Source: SZUA-36 sp963704855
GTDB lineage: Bacteria; Pseudomonadota; Gammaproteobacteria; Xanthomonadales; SZUA-36
Assembly: GCA_963704855.1 (NCBI GenBank)
Contig: CAVPHY010000024.1
Span: forward strand, 434,001 to 498,000
Reading direction: 5' to 3'
DNA length: 64,000 nt
Position 1 is the stretch's first letter, and the number at the start of each line of letters is the position of its first letter. A model generated the notes under the pieces. It was not told the DNA's origin, made no database searches, and saw nothing but the letters and a program-made list of their open reading frames with translations. This document shows, piece by piece, positions 25,301 through 34,151 of the stretch. Both the position numbers and the translations under genes were made by a program.

Positions 25301-27334
25301 TCAAACGTCTTCAGGCAGCTTGAAATCGGTAACCGAATCACTCAGTTGCATGACCAGCTCAGCCAGGTCTTCCACCGAGCGTGCGGCCAGGGCGCTGCCC
25401 TCGGATGCCTGGATGGACAGCTCCTGCACGCTTTTCATTAATTTGGAGATGTCGGTTGCATTCGCTGACTGTTGATGGGCCTCCTCTGAAATGCTGACAA
25501 TCAGCATGGACAGGTCATTGGATACGCGTTCAATATGCCCCAGCGCGGTACCCGCGTCTTCCGCCAGCCGGGCGCCACTGACGACATCTGAAATGGTTGC
25601 TTCCATTGATACAACGGCTTCGAATGTGTCGGTCTGAATAGTCTGAACAAGGGACTCGATCCTTCTTGTTGATTGGGTGGCGCTTTCGGCCAGTTGCTGA
25701 ACCTCATCGGCAACCACCGCAAAACCTTTGCCGGCGCCCCCGGCGGAGGCTGCCTGGATGGCAGCGTTGAGTGCAAGCACGTTGGTCTGCTCCGCAAAAC
25801 CGTTGATAAGTTCAACGATGTCGCCGATCTCCTGGGTGGATTCACCCAGCCGCTTGATGCGTTTGGATGTGCCCTGGATCTTCTCGCGAATGGTCTCCAT
25901 GCCATCGATAGTCTCACGGACTTTTTTCCCGCCTGTGTGCGCTATATCAACCGACTTGCGAGCTACCTCGCTCGATTCGCTGGACCGCTTGGCCATGGAA
26001 TCAAAAGATTCTGCCATTTTCTGCACGGTATTTGTTGCCGCGCCGACCTGTTTAGCCTGCGCTGCCGATGCCTTGGCGAGTTCCGAGGTGGACGTTCGTG
26101 TAGCCATGGCGGAGCCGGCAACTTCCTGGGCGGTGAATTTTATCTTCATGACCAGTTCGCGAAGCTGTTCGATCGCAAAATTGACCGCGTCGGCGATCGC
26201 GCCGGTGAAGTCCTCGGTCACCGTGGCCTGTACCGTCAGGTCACCATCGGCCAATGAGCTCATTTCGTCCAGCAGTTTAAGGATAGCTTCCTGGTTTTTC
26301 TGGTTGGCCCTTGCCGCGCTTTTTGCCTGCAGACGCTCCGCAGACAGAAACGAATATACCAGTATCCAGACCATGGAAATCATTACCGCCAGGCCTATGA
26401 CAGCCGCGGTCAGTGATGGCCACAACCGGTTCTGTGGTATTTCTGCTATGGCGTTTTTGAGGTTGGCCGCCTGTTCAAATACATCGCGACTCCCCAGGAA
26501 TATCTCGTCTGCGGCGCCACGCACCTCGAATAAATCGCTGGATGAATCAAGGATGCTTTTAATGTGTGGCTTGATCGTTTCGAACAGTGACTTGACCTTT
26601 CCCAACGACTGAAGGGCCGAGCTGTTGCGCACCTGGGTAACCCCCAACTCCGGGTTTCCACGCAACAGTGCAGTAATCAGTTGTTCAAAGAGAAGCTGGT
26701 CCCTGGCAAGGTTTTCGGCGGCGCTGACTGCGTTGCTGCCCCCTTGCAAAACTTCGGATACGCGCCGCAAAATCCGGTCTGCCAACACCAGCTGACGACT
26801 GGCAAATACCACCTGGTTGGTCGGGGCGGCGCTCTTGGTCAGCTCCCTTATACTGTCATCCGTGTTTTTTTGTATACCCGGGATATTGTCCGTGACAAGG
26901 TTGCTCGCCGTGGCTAGTTCCAGAATCAATTGTTCACGATCAAGGATGCTCGACGCATTGGTGCTCATGCGGTTCCAGCCCAGGTTGAGCTGCTTCATGG
27001 TTGGCTCAACCGCCCTTGGTGTCGGTGGCAGGTTGTGCTCAATAGATCCGGAGTTTAACGACTGTATTGCTGCAGCTATTGTGTCGCGCGAGTTCCCAAG
27101 CTCGAGGAAGGCATCAAGGTTGCCTGCTGCCGCTTCACCGGCCGACTTGGCAAGTTGTTGGGATGTGACCTGAACATCCGTGGCCCAGGATATCCACTCC
27201 TGCTCATGGTGCGCATCGTCGGCGAGTTTGAAAAATGTGATGGCAACGAATACCAGGGAAATGATCAGGACACCTGTCGCCAGGTAGACCCAAGATGAGC
27301 GTTTGTTGTTTAATTGAGGTTGCGTTCTATTCAT
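25301..27334 (-). CDS. pilJ: PilJ-like methyl-accepting chemotaxis protein
   Basis: A 677-residue receptor with an N-terminal membrane helix (about 16-36), a periplasmic PilJ-type helical domain (about 40-305), a second helix (about 310-330), a HAMP-like region and a cytoplasmic signalling hairpin with INGFAEQTNVLALNAAIQAASAG near 510-535. It would sense surface or pilin cues and control ChpA via PilI. The start follows pilI by 16 bases. No CheR-type methylase gene is present nearby. Confidence 0.92.
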   Translation of the reverse strand: MNRTQPQLNNKRSSWVYLATGVLIISLVFVAITFFKLADDAHHEQEWISWATDVQVTSQQLAKSAGEAAAGNLDAFLELGNSRDTIAAAIQSLNSGSIEHNLPPTPRAVEPTMKQLNLGWNRMSTNASSILDREQLILELATASNLVTDNIPGIQKNTDDSIRELTKSAAPTNQVVFASRQLVLADRILRRVSEVLQGGSNAVSAAENLARDQLLFEQLITALLRGNPELGVTQVRNSSALQSLGKVKSLFETIKPHIKSILDSSSDLFEVRGAADEIFLGSRDVFEQAANLKNAIAEIPQNRLWPSLTAAVIGLAVMISMVWILVYSFLSAERLQAKSAARANQKNQEAILKLLDEMSSLADGDLTVQATVTEDFTGAIADAVNFAIEQLRELVMKIKFTAQEVAGSAMATRTSTSELAKASAAQAKQVGAATNTVQKMAESFDSMAKRSSESSEVARKSVDIAHTGGKKVRETIDGMETIREKIQGTSKRIKRLGESTQEIGDIVELINGFAEQTNVLALNAAIQAASAGGAGKGFAVVADEVQQLAESATQSTRRIESLVQTIQTDTFEAVVSMEATISDVVSGARLAEDAGTALGHIERVSNDLSMLIVSISEEAHQQSANATDISKLMKSVQELSIQASEGSALAARSVEDLAELVMQLSDSVTDFKLPEDV

Positions 27335-27350
27335 TCGGTATCTACCCTAC

Positions 27351-27893
27351 TCACGCCGCAGCGCCGTTGAGGAATTCTGTGGTTGTAAACAAGGTTTCAA
27401 TATCCAGTTCCTGCCAGACGTCTTTGCCGGACCGGTACTGCATGTGCACGAATTCTTTCAGTGGAGAGCTTATTGGCAATTGGATGTTCTTGCCTTCTTC
27501 GCTGACAAAATGACGCTGGCCGAATACCTCGTCAACGAGCAGGCCAATCGGCCGGCCACGCAGCGTGGCCGCAAGTAGCCGGGTGCGCATTGAGACCGTT
27601 GATCTTTTTCCGTTAAGAAACCAGGCAAGATCGACAATGGTCAACAGGTCACCGCGCACATTGGCCAGCCCAAGTATCCACGGCTTGGTGCCGGGAACGG
27701 GGGTAAAGGGCGGAATCGGTAAGAACTCGTGCACCTGTTTTACGTTGCATGCCAGGCGATCTTCACCGATGCGAAAAATAACCCCGGCCCATTCCCCACT
27801 GGTTTCCTGCCCATCGATTTGACCGGGTTCGAAGGCGAGACTTCGCCGTTCGTAGTCCAGTAACTTCTCAAACGATGCGTTCACGGTACTCAT
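27351..27893 (-). CDS. pilI: CheW-like adaptor PilI
   Basis: A 180-residue CheW-domain adaptor (GVIFRIGEDRLACNVKQVHEFL, NVRGDLLTIVDLAWFL, RPIGLLVDEVFGQRHF) placed between pilG and pilJ as in Pseudomonas. It should couple the receptor PilJ to the kinase ChpA. Length is standard. Confidence 0.9.
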   Translation of the reverse strand: MSTVNASFEKLLDYERRSLAFEPGQIDGQETSGEWAGVIFRIGEDRLACNVKQVHEFLPIPPFTPVPGTKPWILGLANVRGDLLTIVDLAWFLNGKRSTVSMRTRLLAATLRGRPIGLLVDEVFGQRHFVSEEGKNIQLPISSPLKEFVHMQYRSGKDVWQELDIETLFTTTEFLNGAAA

Positions 27894-27951
27894 GATATGT
27901 GCCCCCGGGCAATGAAGTTTACTGTCTCGTAAACACGGTTGATCAGCGGAC

Positions 27952-28377
27952 TCAGCTTGTGGTGTGTTGCTTGACTGCGCCCAGTAATTCGTCCCTCGTA
28001 AAGGGCTTGGTCAGGTACTGGTCAGAACCAACGACCCGTCCGCGGGCCATATCGAATAAGCCGTCCTTACTGGTTAACATGACGACGGGGGTGTCGCGAA
28101 ATTCGGCATTGTTCTTGATGATGGCGCAGGTCTGATAACCGTCAAGACGCGGCATCATGATGTCGACGAAGATAAGATCCGGGTGGTGGCGGGTGATTTT
28201 AGACAAGGCTTCGAAACCATTCTCGGCGGTGATGACTTCGCAGCCTTCATTGGCGAGCATGGTTTCTGCCGACCGGCGAATGGTCGCACTGTCATCAACC
28301 ACCAGGATGCGCAGTTTCTTGGCCCCGGAAGTGGTTTCGCTGCCTTCTTCTTTTGAATTTAATTGTTCCTGGCTCAT
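27952..28377 (-). CDS. pilG: Response regulator PilG
   Basis: A 141-residue single-domain CheY-like regulator with a short acidic N-terminal tail. Receiver landmarks: VVDDSATIRRSAETML, phospho-acceptor Asp in IFVDIMMPRLDGYQTCAIIKN, and QYLTKPFTRDELLGA. The DGYQTCAIIKN and VGSDQYLTKPF segments are PilG-type rather than PilH-type. The start at 28377 (MSQEQLN) has GGGAAG upstream. Only about 58 bases separate it from pilI, so pilH is missing from the usual place. Confidence 0.9.
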   Translation of the reverse strand: MSQEQLNSKEEGSETTSGAKKLRILVVDDSATIRRSAETMLANEGCEVITAENGFEALSKITRHHPDLIFVDIMMPRLDGYQTCAIIKNNAEFRDTPVVMLTSKDGLFDMARGRVVGSDQYLTKPFTRDELLGAVKQHTTS

Positions 28378-28640
28378 AATGTCTTCCCTGGTTGTGCAAC
28401 GTTTACAGTGCATCCTTTCACTGCGTTCCGCGCAATAATGAGACCAAAAATGCCCCTTCCATTGCGGTGTACTGCAGTTAGTTTACCCTTAGAAATGGGT
28501 GGTTTCCAGCCTGTTGTAGTTTTTGAGGAATGTTCCTCATATGATTGAGCATCAAGACATTTAATGATTGGCTGTGTTTGAATGGCTGGAATCGGACTGA
28601 CAAGCGCAGGATAATGGGATGCCCCTAACAAGGAAATTAT

Positions 28641-29615
28641 ATGTCCGGAAATAGAAAACAGAACTCAAAGGTATTGAAAACCGGGGTGGTCATGGACCCC
28701 ATCAGCGGAATCAAAACTTACAAGGATTCTACCTTTGCGATGCTGCTGGAAGCACAGCGGCGCGGCCACCAGCTTTACTACATGGTGCCGGGTGATTTAT
28801 TCGCCAGGGACGGACGGGTGTTCGCCGGGATGCAGCAGCTCGAAGTGAGGGACAATACCACGGACTGGTTCAGCCTGGCGCCGCTCGGCAGCAAGCCGCT
28901 GGATGAACTGGATGTCGTGCTGATGCGCCGCGACCCGCCGTTTGATATGGACTATATCTATACCACCTACATGCTGGAGCTTGCGGAAAAAGCCGGTACG
29001 CTGGTCATCAACCGGCCACAGAGCCTGCGCGACGCCAATGAGAAATTTTTCATAACTCACTTTGCGCAATGTTGTGTGCCGATGCTCATCAGCAGTTCGT
29101 CCAGCCTGATCCGGGAGTTTGTTTCACAGCACGGACATTGCGTGGTCAAGCCGCTGGATGGCATGGGCGGGGAGTCCGTTTTCCAGGTCAGTGATACCGA
29201 TATGAACCTGAACGTCATCCTTGAAACCATCACGCGCCACAACCAGAGACCGGTGATGGCACAGAAATATATCGACGAAATTTCCCAGGGTGACAAACGC
29301 ATACTGGTGGTCCACGGCGAGCCGGTTCCTTACGCGCTGGCGCGATTTGCCGGCAAGGGCGACTTTCGCGGAAACCTGGCCAAGGGCGGTAGTAGCAAGG
29401 GCGTCCCCCTGAGCGAGCGGGATCGATGGATATGTTCGCAGGTTGCACCTGAATTGAAGAAACGCGGCATCCTGTTTGCCGGGCTGGATGTTATCGGCGA
29501 ATGGCTTTCAGAGGTGAATGTGACCAGCCCGACCTGTATCCGTGAACTGGATAAGGAGTTCGGCTTGAATATTGCCGGGCAGCTTTTCGATGGTATTGAG
29601 GCCATGCTGAAGTAA
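28641..29615 (+). CDS. gshB: Glutathione synthetase
   Basis: A 324-residue ATP-grasp enzyme joining gamma-glutamylcysteine and glycine. Landmarks: VVMDPISGIKTYKDSTFAMLL near the start, MRRDPPFDMDYIYTT, NRPQSLRDANEKFF, VVKPLDGMGGESVF and INVTSPT-like EVNVTSPTCIRELDK near the end. AAGGAA lies ahead of the ATG. It is divergent from pilG and followed two bases later by a TonB-like gene, as in Pseudomonas. Confidence 0.95.
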   Translation: MSGNRKQNSKVLKTGVVMDPISGIKTYKDSTFAMLLEAQRRGHQLYYMVPGDLFARDGRVFAGMQQLEVRDNTTDWFSLAPLGSKPLDELDVVLMRRDPPFDMDYIYTTYMLELAEKAGTLVINRPQSLRDANEKFFITHFAQCCVPMLISSSSSLIREFVSQHGHCVVKPLDGMGGESVFQVSDTDMNLNVILETITRHNQRPVMAQKYIDEISQGDKRILVVHGEPVPYALARFAGKGDFRGNLAKGGSSKGVPLSERDRWICSQVAPELKKRGILFAGLDVIGEWLSEVNVTSPTCIRELDKEFGLNIAGQLFDGIEAMLK

Positions 29616-29617
29616 GC

Positions 29618-30478
29618 ATGGTTGCCTTGCCAGCCAACAACGATCGTTTCGCAGTCAGCTTTTTGATGGCGCTCGGCTTGCATGCGTTGATATTGCTGGG
29701 TATCGGATTCGTATTGGATTTCAAGCCTCTGACCCACCCGCTGGAAACCCTGGATGTAGTGCTGGTGAACTGGCGCTCCGAGTCGAAACCGGATGAGGCG
29801 GATTTCCTGGCGCAGGCCTCACAACAGGGTGGAGGAGAATCCACCGAAGCCAAGCGCCCGTCACAGGAAAACACCGGAGCATCACCGGGACCGGCCGACG
29901 GTGATGATCCGATGGACCAGCAGGAGCAGATGTCCAGCGTGGCCGACGCGGCCCGCGAACAGATCATAATCGAAGACGATGCGGCCGAATTTACCCAGCA
30001 AATCACCAGTATCGAGCAACCGGAACCACCGAGACCGAGCGCGGCACTGCTGATGCAGGAAAGCATGGCGATGGCGAAACTTCAGCCCGGTATCCAACGC
30101 GACCGGGAGTCGCAATCAAAACTGCCCCGGCGCAAATGGATATCCGCCAATACACGCGAATATGAATTTGCTGCGTATATGCAGGCCTGGGTGGCCAAGG
30201 TAGAAAGGGTTGGCAACCTAAATTACCCGGAAGAAATCAGGCGTTTGCAGTTGACCGGCGACCTGCTCATGACCGTCGGTATCAACGTGGATGGCAGCGT
30301 TGAGAGTATCGATATCCAGCGTAGCTCCGGTAAGCCACAACTCGACCAGGCCGCGACACGGATCGTGCGCCTGGCGGGACCATACTCGCCTTTGCCCGAG
30401 CATATCAATGCCTCGGTGGATGTCCTGCACATCACGCGGACCTGGCGTTTCTCACGTGACTTCCAGGGCCTGGATTAG
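29618..30478 (+). CDS. TonB-family energy transducer-like protein
   Basis: A 286-residue inner-membrane protein: membrane helix about residues 12-33, a charged acidic linker (about 45-150) with little proline, and a TonB C-terminal domain (about 190-280) with ISANTREYEFAAYMQAWVAKVERVGNLNYPEE and GINVDGSVESIDIQRSSG. Position between gshB and yqgE matches TonB3 of Pseudomonas, which affects twitching motility, so a link to the nearby Chp system is plausible. No exbB/exbD in the window. Confidence 0.88.
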   Translation: MVALPANNDRFAVSFLMALGLHALILLGIGFVLDFKPLTHPLETLDVVLVNWRSESKPDEADFLAQASQQGGGESTEAKRPSQENTGASPGPADGDDPMDQQEQMSSVADAAREQIIIEDDAAEFTQQITSIEQPEPPRPSAALLMQESMAMAKLQPGIQRDRESQSKLPRRKWISANTREYEFAAYMQAWVAKVERVGNLNYPEEIRRLQLTGDLLMTVGINVDGSVESIDIQRSSGKPQLDQAATRIVRLAGPYSPLPEHINASVDVLHITRTWRFSRDFQGLD

Positions 30479-30608
30479 CACTATCCGGGGATTTATTTTC
30501 AGAAAACCTGTCTAATTTTTGTGGTCAGGGCTTCCAGGCGGACCTGCGGCTATTGGCCGTCTGAAATCCCTGCTTGTAAAGGCTGGAAACTGGATTAAAA
30601 TTTGATAT

Positions 30609-31190
30609 ATGAACACCGAATCACAAGATGTGGTCAGCGGCTACTTGCAGCAACAGATGTTGATTGCAATGCCGGCCATGGCAGACCCCAATTTCTCACG
30701 CAGCGTAACCCTGTTGTGCCAGCATAATGAGGAGGGCGCCATCGGGATCACCATCAACCGGAAATCCGCTTTCACGCTGGGCGAACTGTTGTTTCAGCTG
30801 AATATTCCCTGCACAAACCAGGAAATATCTTCAATGATGGTGCTCGAAGGCGGCCCGGTCAGCCCCGACCATGGTTTTGTATTGCATACACCCGTTGCAG
30901 GTTTTGATTCCAGTGTTCTTATCAATGATGACATCATGGTGACGACCTCCCGCGATGTTTTAAAGGCCATAGCTGCCGGTCACGGCCCGGAGAAGTTCCT
31001 GGTCGCACTGGGTTATGCCGGCTGGGGTGATGGACAGCTGGAATTTGAAATGCGCCAGAACGCCTGGCTTTCAGTACCGGCAGATAAAGTTATCCTGTTT
31101 GATTCGGCCCTGCCGCAGCGCTGGGAAAAAGCACTCGGTAAACTGGGTATCAGCGCGAGCGACCTGCATGGGGTCGGCGGGCATGCCTGA
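30609..31190 (+). CDS. YqgE/AlgH family protein
   Basis: A 193-residue protein with the family pattern LIAMPAMADPNFSRSVTLLCQHNEEGAIGITINR near the start and GGPVSPDHGFVLH and GYAGWGDGQLEFEM later. Function is not settled; the Pseudomonas homologue AlgH influences alginate and quorum-related traits. ruvX overlaps its 3' end by 8 bases. The ATG at 30609 has a weak ribosome site and an internal ATG at 30657 is an alternative. Confidence 0.92.
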   Translation: MNTESQDVVSGYLQQQMLIAMPAMADPNFSRSVTLLCQHNEEGAIGITINRKSAFTLGELLFQLNIPCTNQEISSMMVLEGGPVSPDHGFVLHTPVAGFDSSVLINDDIMVTTSRDVLKAIAAGHGPEKFLVALGYAGWGDGQLEFEMRQNAWLSVPADKVILFDSALPQRWEKALGKLGISASDLHGVGGHA

Positions 31191-31620
31191 TGAGAATACC
31201 AGGCCAACCGGTACGATAATCGCATTTGATTTTGGCCACCGCAGGATCGGTGTCGCCGTCGGTCAAACGTTGACGGGTACGGCCAATGTCCTTGCGGTGG
31301 TATCTGCAGCAAGCAAACCGGACTGGCAGGCAATCACCTCGATCGTTGCTGAATGGAAGCCTGCCGCACTGCTGGTCGGTTTGCCGCTGGCAGATGATGG
31401 TGGCGAGACCGATATGTCAAAAGGCGCCCGGCGCTTCGGCCGTCAACTCGAGGGCCGCTTCGGAATCCCCGTGTTGTTTGAAGACGAACGCCTGACATCA
31501 TTCAGCGCCGAGCAACGGTTTGTAGAAGCCCGGGCAAGCAGCGGGATGAGGCGAAAAGACGCGTCGCTAAAAGACGCCATCGCGGCGCAGATTATCCTGG
31601 AAAGCTGGTTACAGACCTGA
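31183..31620 (+). CDS. ruvX: Holliday junction resolvase RuvX (YqgF)
   Basis: A 145-residue RNase-H-fold protein involved in 16S rRNA 5'-end maturation and possibly junction resolution. Catalytic-type motifs: IAFDFGHRRIGVAVG, VGLPLADDGGETDMS, FEDERLTSFSAEQ and KDASLKDAIAAQIILESW. ATG at 31183 overlaps yqgE. Last of the gshB-tonB-yqgE-ruvX run. Confidence 0.93.
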   Translation: MPDENTRPTGTIIAFDFGHRRIGVAVGQTLTGTANVLAVVSAASKPDWQAITSIVAEWKPAALLVGLPLADDGGETDMSKGARRFGRQLEGRFGIPVLFEDERLTSFSAEQRFVEARASSGMRRKDASLKDAIAAQIILESWLQT

Positions 31621-31644
31621 ATCACGGCAGCCCGCGCATATCCG

Positions 31645-31790
31645 GGACATAAAAAAACCGCTCCGCGCCGAAAGAGGGTTAACGGCGGGAGCGGCGTAAG
31701 CAAAGCCAGGAGCGTCGGTCAGACGATGATCAGGGAGAAAATTTCCCAGCTTTGCTTATTCAGTAACTTTGACGCATTAAATCTTAGTTA
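31645..31790 (-). ncRNA. Candidate small RNA
   Basis: A minus-strand unit between algR-like and ruvX: possible -35 TTTCGA and -10 TAAGAT with 17-base spacing near 31800, then a 9-bp stem (AAGCAAAGC at 31749-31757 paired with GCTTTGCTT at 31698-31706) enclosing about 42 bases, and a strong terminator. No ORF fits. It could also be the tail of the LytTR regulator mRNA. Confidence 0.35.
31651..31694 (-). terminator. Intrinsic terminator
   Basis: On the minus strand CCGCTCC-CGCC pairs with GGCG-(C)-GGAGCGG (11 bp with one bulge), loop about 14 bases, followed by TTTTTTT. It ends leftward transcripts from the algR-like side, convergent with ruvX. Confidence 0.75.
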
Positions 31791-32006
31791 CGTTACAAAA
31801 TAATCGAAAACGCGGTTTACTTCGTCTATGTGCACATTCTGGACAATCGGCTGAATGGAAGGTTGTGCCCTTAGTCACGGTCTGCGGCAAAAGGATTTTT
31901 AAGCAGGACAAAACGAATTGATCGACCGGGATCAAGACCTGTATGCAGTCAGGTATGGTTGTATGGAATTTTTCGGGGGTGGGTGACGGCCTTGTGACTC
32001 TGCGTA

Positions 32007-32831
32007 TTACCTGAAAAGTTTCAGCTTGTCCTTATAGGTCCTGGAAAGTTTGACCCGGTGGCCGGAATCCAGCGTCAGAAAATATTCACCGTTGATATGC
32101 GATTCCATTTCACGCACGAGCCTGACATTGACGATGGTTGAACGGTGAATACGCTGAAGAATGCTTCCATCCAGTTCCTTCTCAAGCTGTTTCATGGTCT
32201 TGCGCATGATGTAGGTGGTGCCATTGGCCTGCACACACATATAGTCACCGGCTGCATCGATCCACTCGATATCATCCTGATCCACCCAGGTCGTGTGACC
32301 ACCATCCCGGATGGCAAGGCGTGGCGGTTCCTTGGGTACCAGGCCCGCTACGTTTTCTTCTTCCAGCTCTGCAAAACTGCTGATCGATTTACCACTGATC
32401 TGGCTGACCAGTTCAAGCAGCAGGCGTTTTTGTTTGAGTGCGCGCTTCTGGCTGAGGTTTGCGCGCACCTTGTCCAACACCTGGTGAAGGCGCTCTTCAT
32501 CAATGGGCTTGAGGATGTAATCGAGGGCATTCACCTCGAATGCCTGGATTGCATATTCGTCATAGGCGGTCAGGAAAAGAATGACAGGCATGGTCTCGAT
32601 ATCAAGCTGCTGCACCACTTCGAAGCCGTTGATACCGGGCATCTGTATATCCAGAAAAACCAGGTCCGGGGCTTTTTCGCTGATGAGCTTCAGGGCTTCG
32701 CGGCCATTGCGGGCCTCACCAACAATTTCGATATCGGCGATATTCTTGAGACGATGGGCCAGGCCACGACGTGCCAGGGACTCATCATCCACGATCAGGG
32801 TTTTTAAAATATGCGGGTTGCCCGATGCCAA
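32007..32831 (-). CDS. LytTR-family response regulator (AlgR-like)
   Basis: A 274-residue regulator with an N-terminal receiver (LIVDDESLARRGL, phospho-acceptor Asp in LVFLDIQMPGINGFEV, LKPIDEERLHQVL) and a C-terminal LytTR DNA-binding domain (about 165-270; VDQDDIEWIDAAGDYMCVQ, ILQRIHRSTIVNV, GHRVKLSRTYKDKLKL). AlgR controls alginate and type IV pilus genes in Pseudomonas, which would fit the pilus chemosensory genes nearby, but targets here are unknown. The start appears to be TTG at 32831 with GGGAA upstream. No sensor kinase adjoins. Confidence 0.9.
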   Translation of the reverse strand: MASGNPHILKTLIVDDESLARRGLAHRLKNIADIEIVGEARNGREALKLISEKAPDLVFLDIQMPGINGFEVVQQLDIETMPVILFLTAYDEYAIQAFEVNALDYILKPIDEERLHQVLDKVRANLSQKRALKQKRLLLELVSQISGKSISSFAELEEENVAGLVPKEPPRLAIRDGGHTTWVDQDDIEWIDAAGDYMCVQANGTTYIMRKTMKQLEKELDGSILQRIHRSTIVNVRLVREMESHINGEYFLTLDSGHRVKLSRTYKDKLKLFR

Positions 32832-33014
32832 GATATTGCTGTTTCCCTTGTTTGGTTTAGCTTCCGACAGTACAGCTTATCACTCCTGACGGTCACTGCA
32901 ATCAACATGGTGCAATGGGGGCAAATTTTCTTCTGGAAGGCATCCCGCGCCAGGCGATTACAACCAGGCGCTGATAAAGGTCTAAAATAGCACTTTGCTT
33001 CTCAAGGAGTTCCC

Positions 33015-34082
33015 ATGAAAAAACGTAACTGCCCAGACCGCCTGGTCCAGCTCTTACTGATTTCTATGACTGTGTTATTAATGTTCCCCGCAGCATGGGG
33101 AGCTACCCTTGTCGTAGCCAACAAGGCGGAAGCAACGGCATCGCTGATCAACCTGGAAATCGGCGCGGTGGTTGCCACGCTGCCAACCGGTGAAGCCCCA
33201 CACGAGGTTGGTATTTCTCCGAATGGCAGGTTCGGCCTGATCAGCAACTACGGTAGCCGGGAAAAGGCCGGGCACAGTCTCACGCTGGTTGATATTCCAG
33301 CGGCGAAAGTGGTGAAAACAATTGAACTGGGCGAGTACAAAAGCCCACACGGCGTAGAGTGGCTGGATGATGAACGGGCCGTTGTTACGGTGGAGGCCAA
33401 CCAGGCGCTGATCGTTGTTGATGTCGAAAAAGGTGTAGTTATCCGCTCGGTTGCCACCGACCAGCAGGTCTCCCACATGGTGGCACTCAATCCCGACGGG
33501 CGGCGTGCGTACACGGCCAACATGGGCTCGGGCTCGATTACCGTAATCGACCTTGAAAGCGGTGAAAGGTTAGAAAACATTGCGACCGGCAATGGTGCGG
33601 AAGGCATCACCGTATCACCATCAAACGGACATATCTGGGTAACAAACCGGGCCGACGACACACTGACCATACTCGATGGTGAGAGTCTAGCCGAGCTGAA
33701 AGAGATTCCTTCCAGCGGCTTCCCGATCCGCGCCACGGCCACAGCGAAAGGCCAGGTGCTGGTTACCAGGGCCCGGGCCGGCGAGCTTGCAGTTTATGAT
33801 GTCACCACGTTCGAAGAAGTACGCATGGTTTCATTCGATATTAGCAGCATGGGTGCGGAGGGGCGGTTGTTTGGGGATCGTTTCGGTGATAGCTCAGTCC
33901 CCATAGGGGTGGTCGTAAATAACACGGGTGATCGCGCTTTCGTGGCGCACGCCAACGCCGATGTGATTACCGAGGTCGACCTTTCCAGCGGTGAAATTGT
34001 ACGCCTGCTGCATGCGGGCCGTGAACCCGATGGAATGGGATATTCCGCTCTCAACACCAATGTGCCATCTCCCGGGAAATGA
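33015..34082 (+). CDS. Exported YVTN/YncE-type beta-propeller protein
   Basis: A 355-residue protein with a signal peptide (hydrophobic about 12-28, cleavage after AWG) and repeated blades carrying patterns such as VANKAEATASLINLE, YTANMGSGSITVIDLESGE, WVTNRADDTLTILDGES and AFVAHANADVITEVDLSSGE. These are seven-bladed propeller repeats of the YVTN family, periplasmic, function mostly unknown. AAGGAG is 6 bases before the ATG. It is followed by the M48 peptidase gene 69 bases later. Confidence 0.85.
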   Translation: MKKRNCPDRLVQLLLISMTVLLMFPAAWGATLVVANKAEATASLINLEIGAVVATLPTGEAPHEVGISPNGRFGLISNYGSREKAGHSLTLVDIPAAKVVKTIELGEYKSPHGVEWLDDERAVVTVEANQALIVVDVEKGVVIRSVATDQQVSHMVALNPDGRRAYTANMGSGSITVIDLESGERLENIATGNGAEGITVSPSNGHIWVTNRADDTLTILDGESLAELKEIPSSGFPIRATATAKGQVLVTRARAGELAVYDVTTFEEVRMVSFDISSMGAEGRLFGDRFGDSSVPIGVVVNNTGDRAFVAHANADVITEVDLSSGEIVRLLHAGREPDGMGYSALNTNVPSPGK

Positions 34083-34151
34083 TTCAGACCTGCAGCGGAA
34101 CCAGGTGCAGATTAGAAGGTTATATAAAGAAACAGGGGTTTTGAAAACAAG

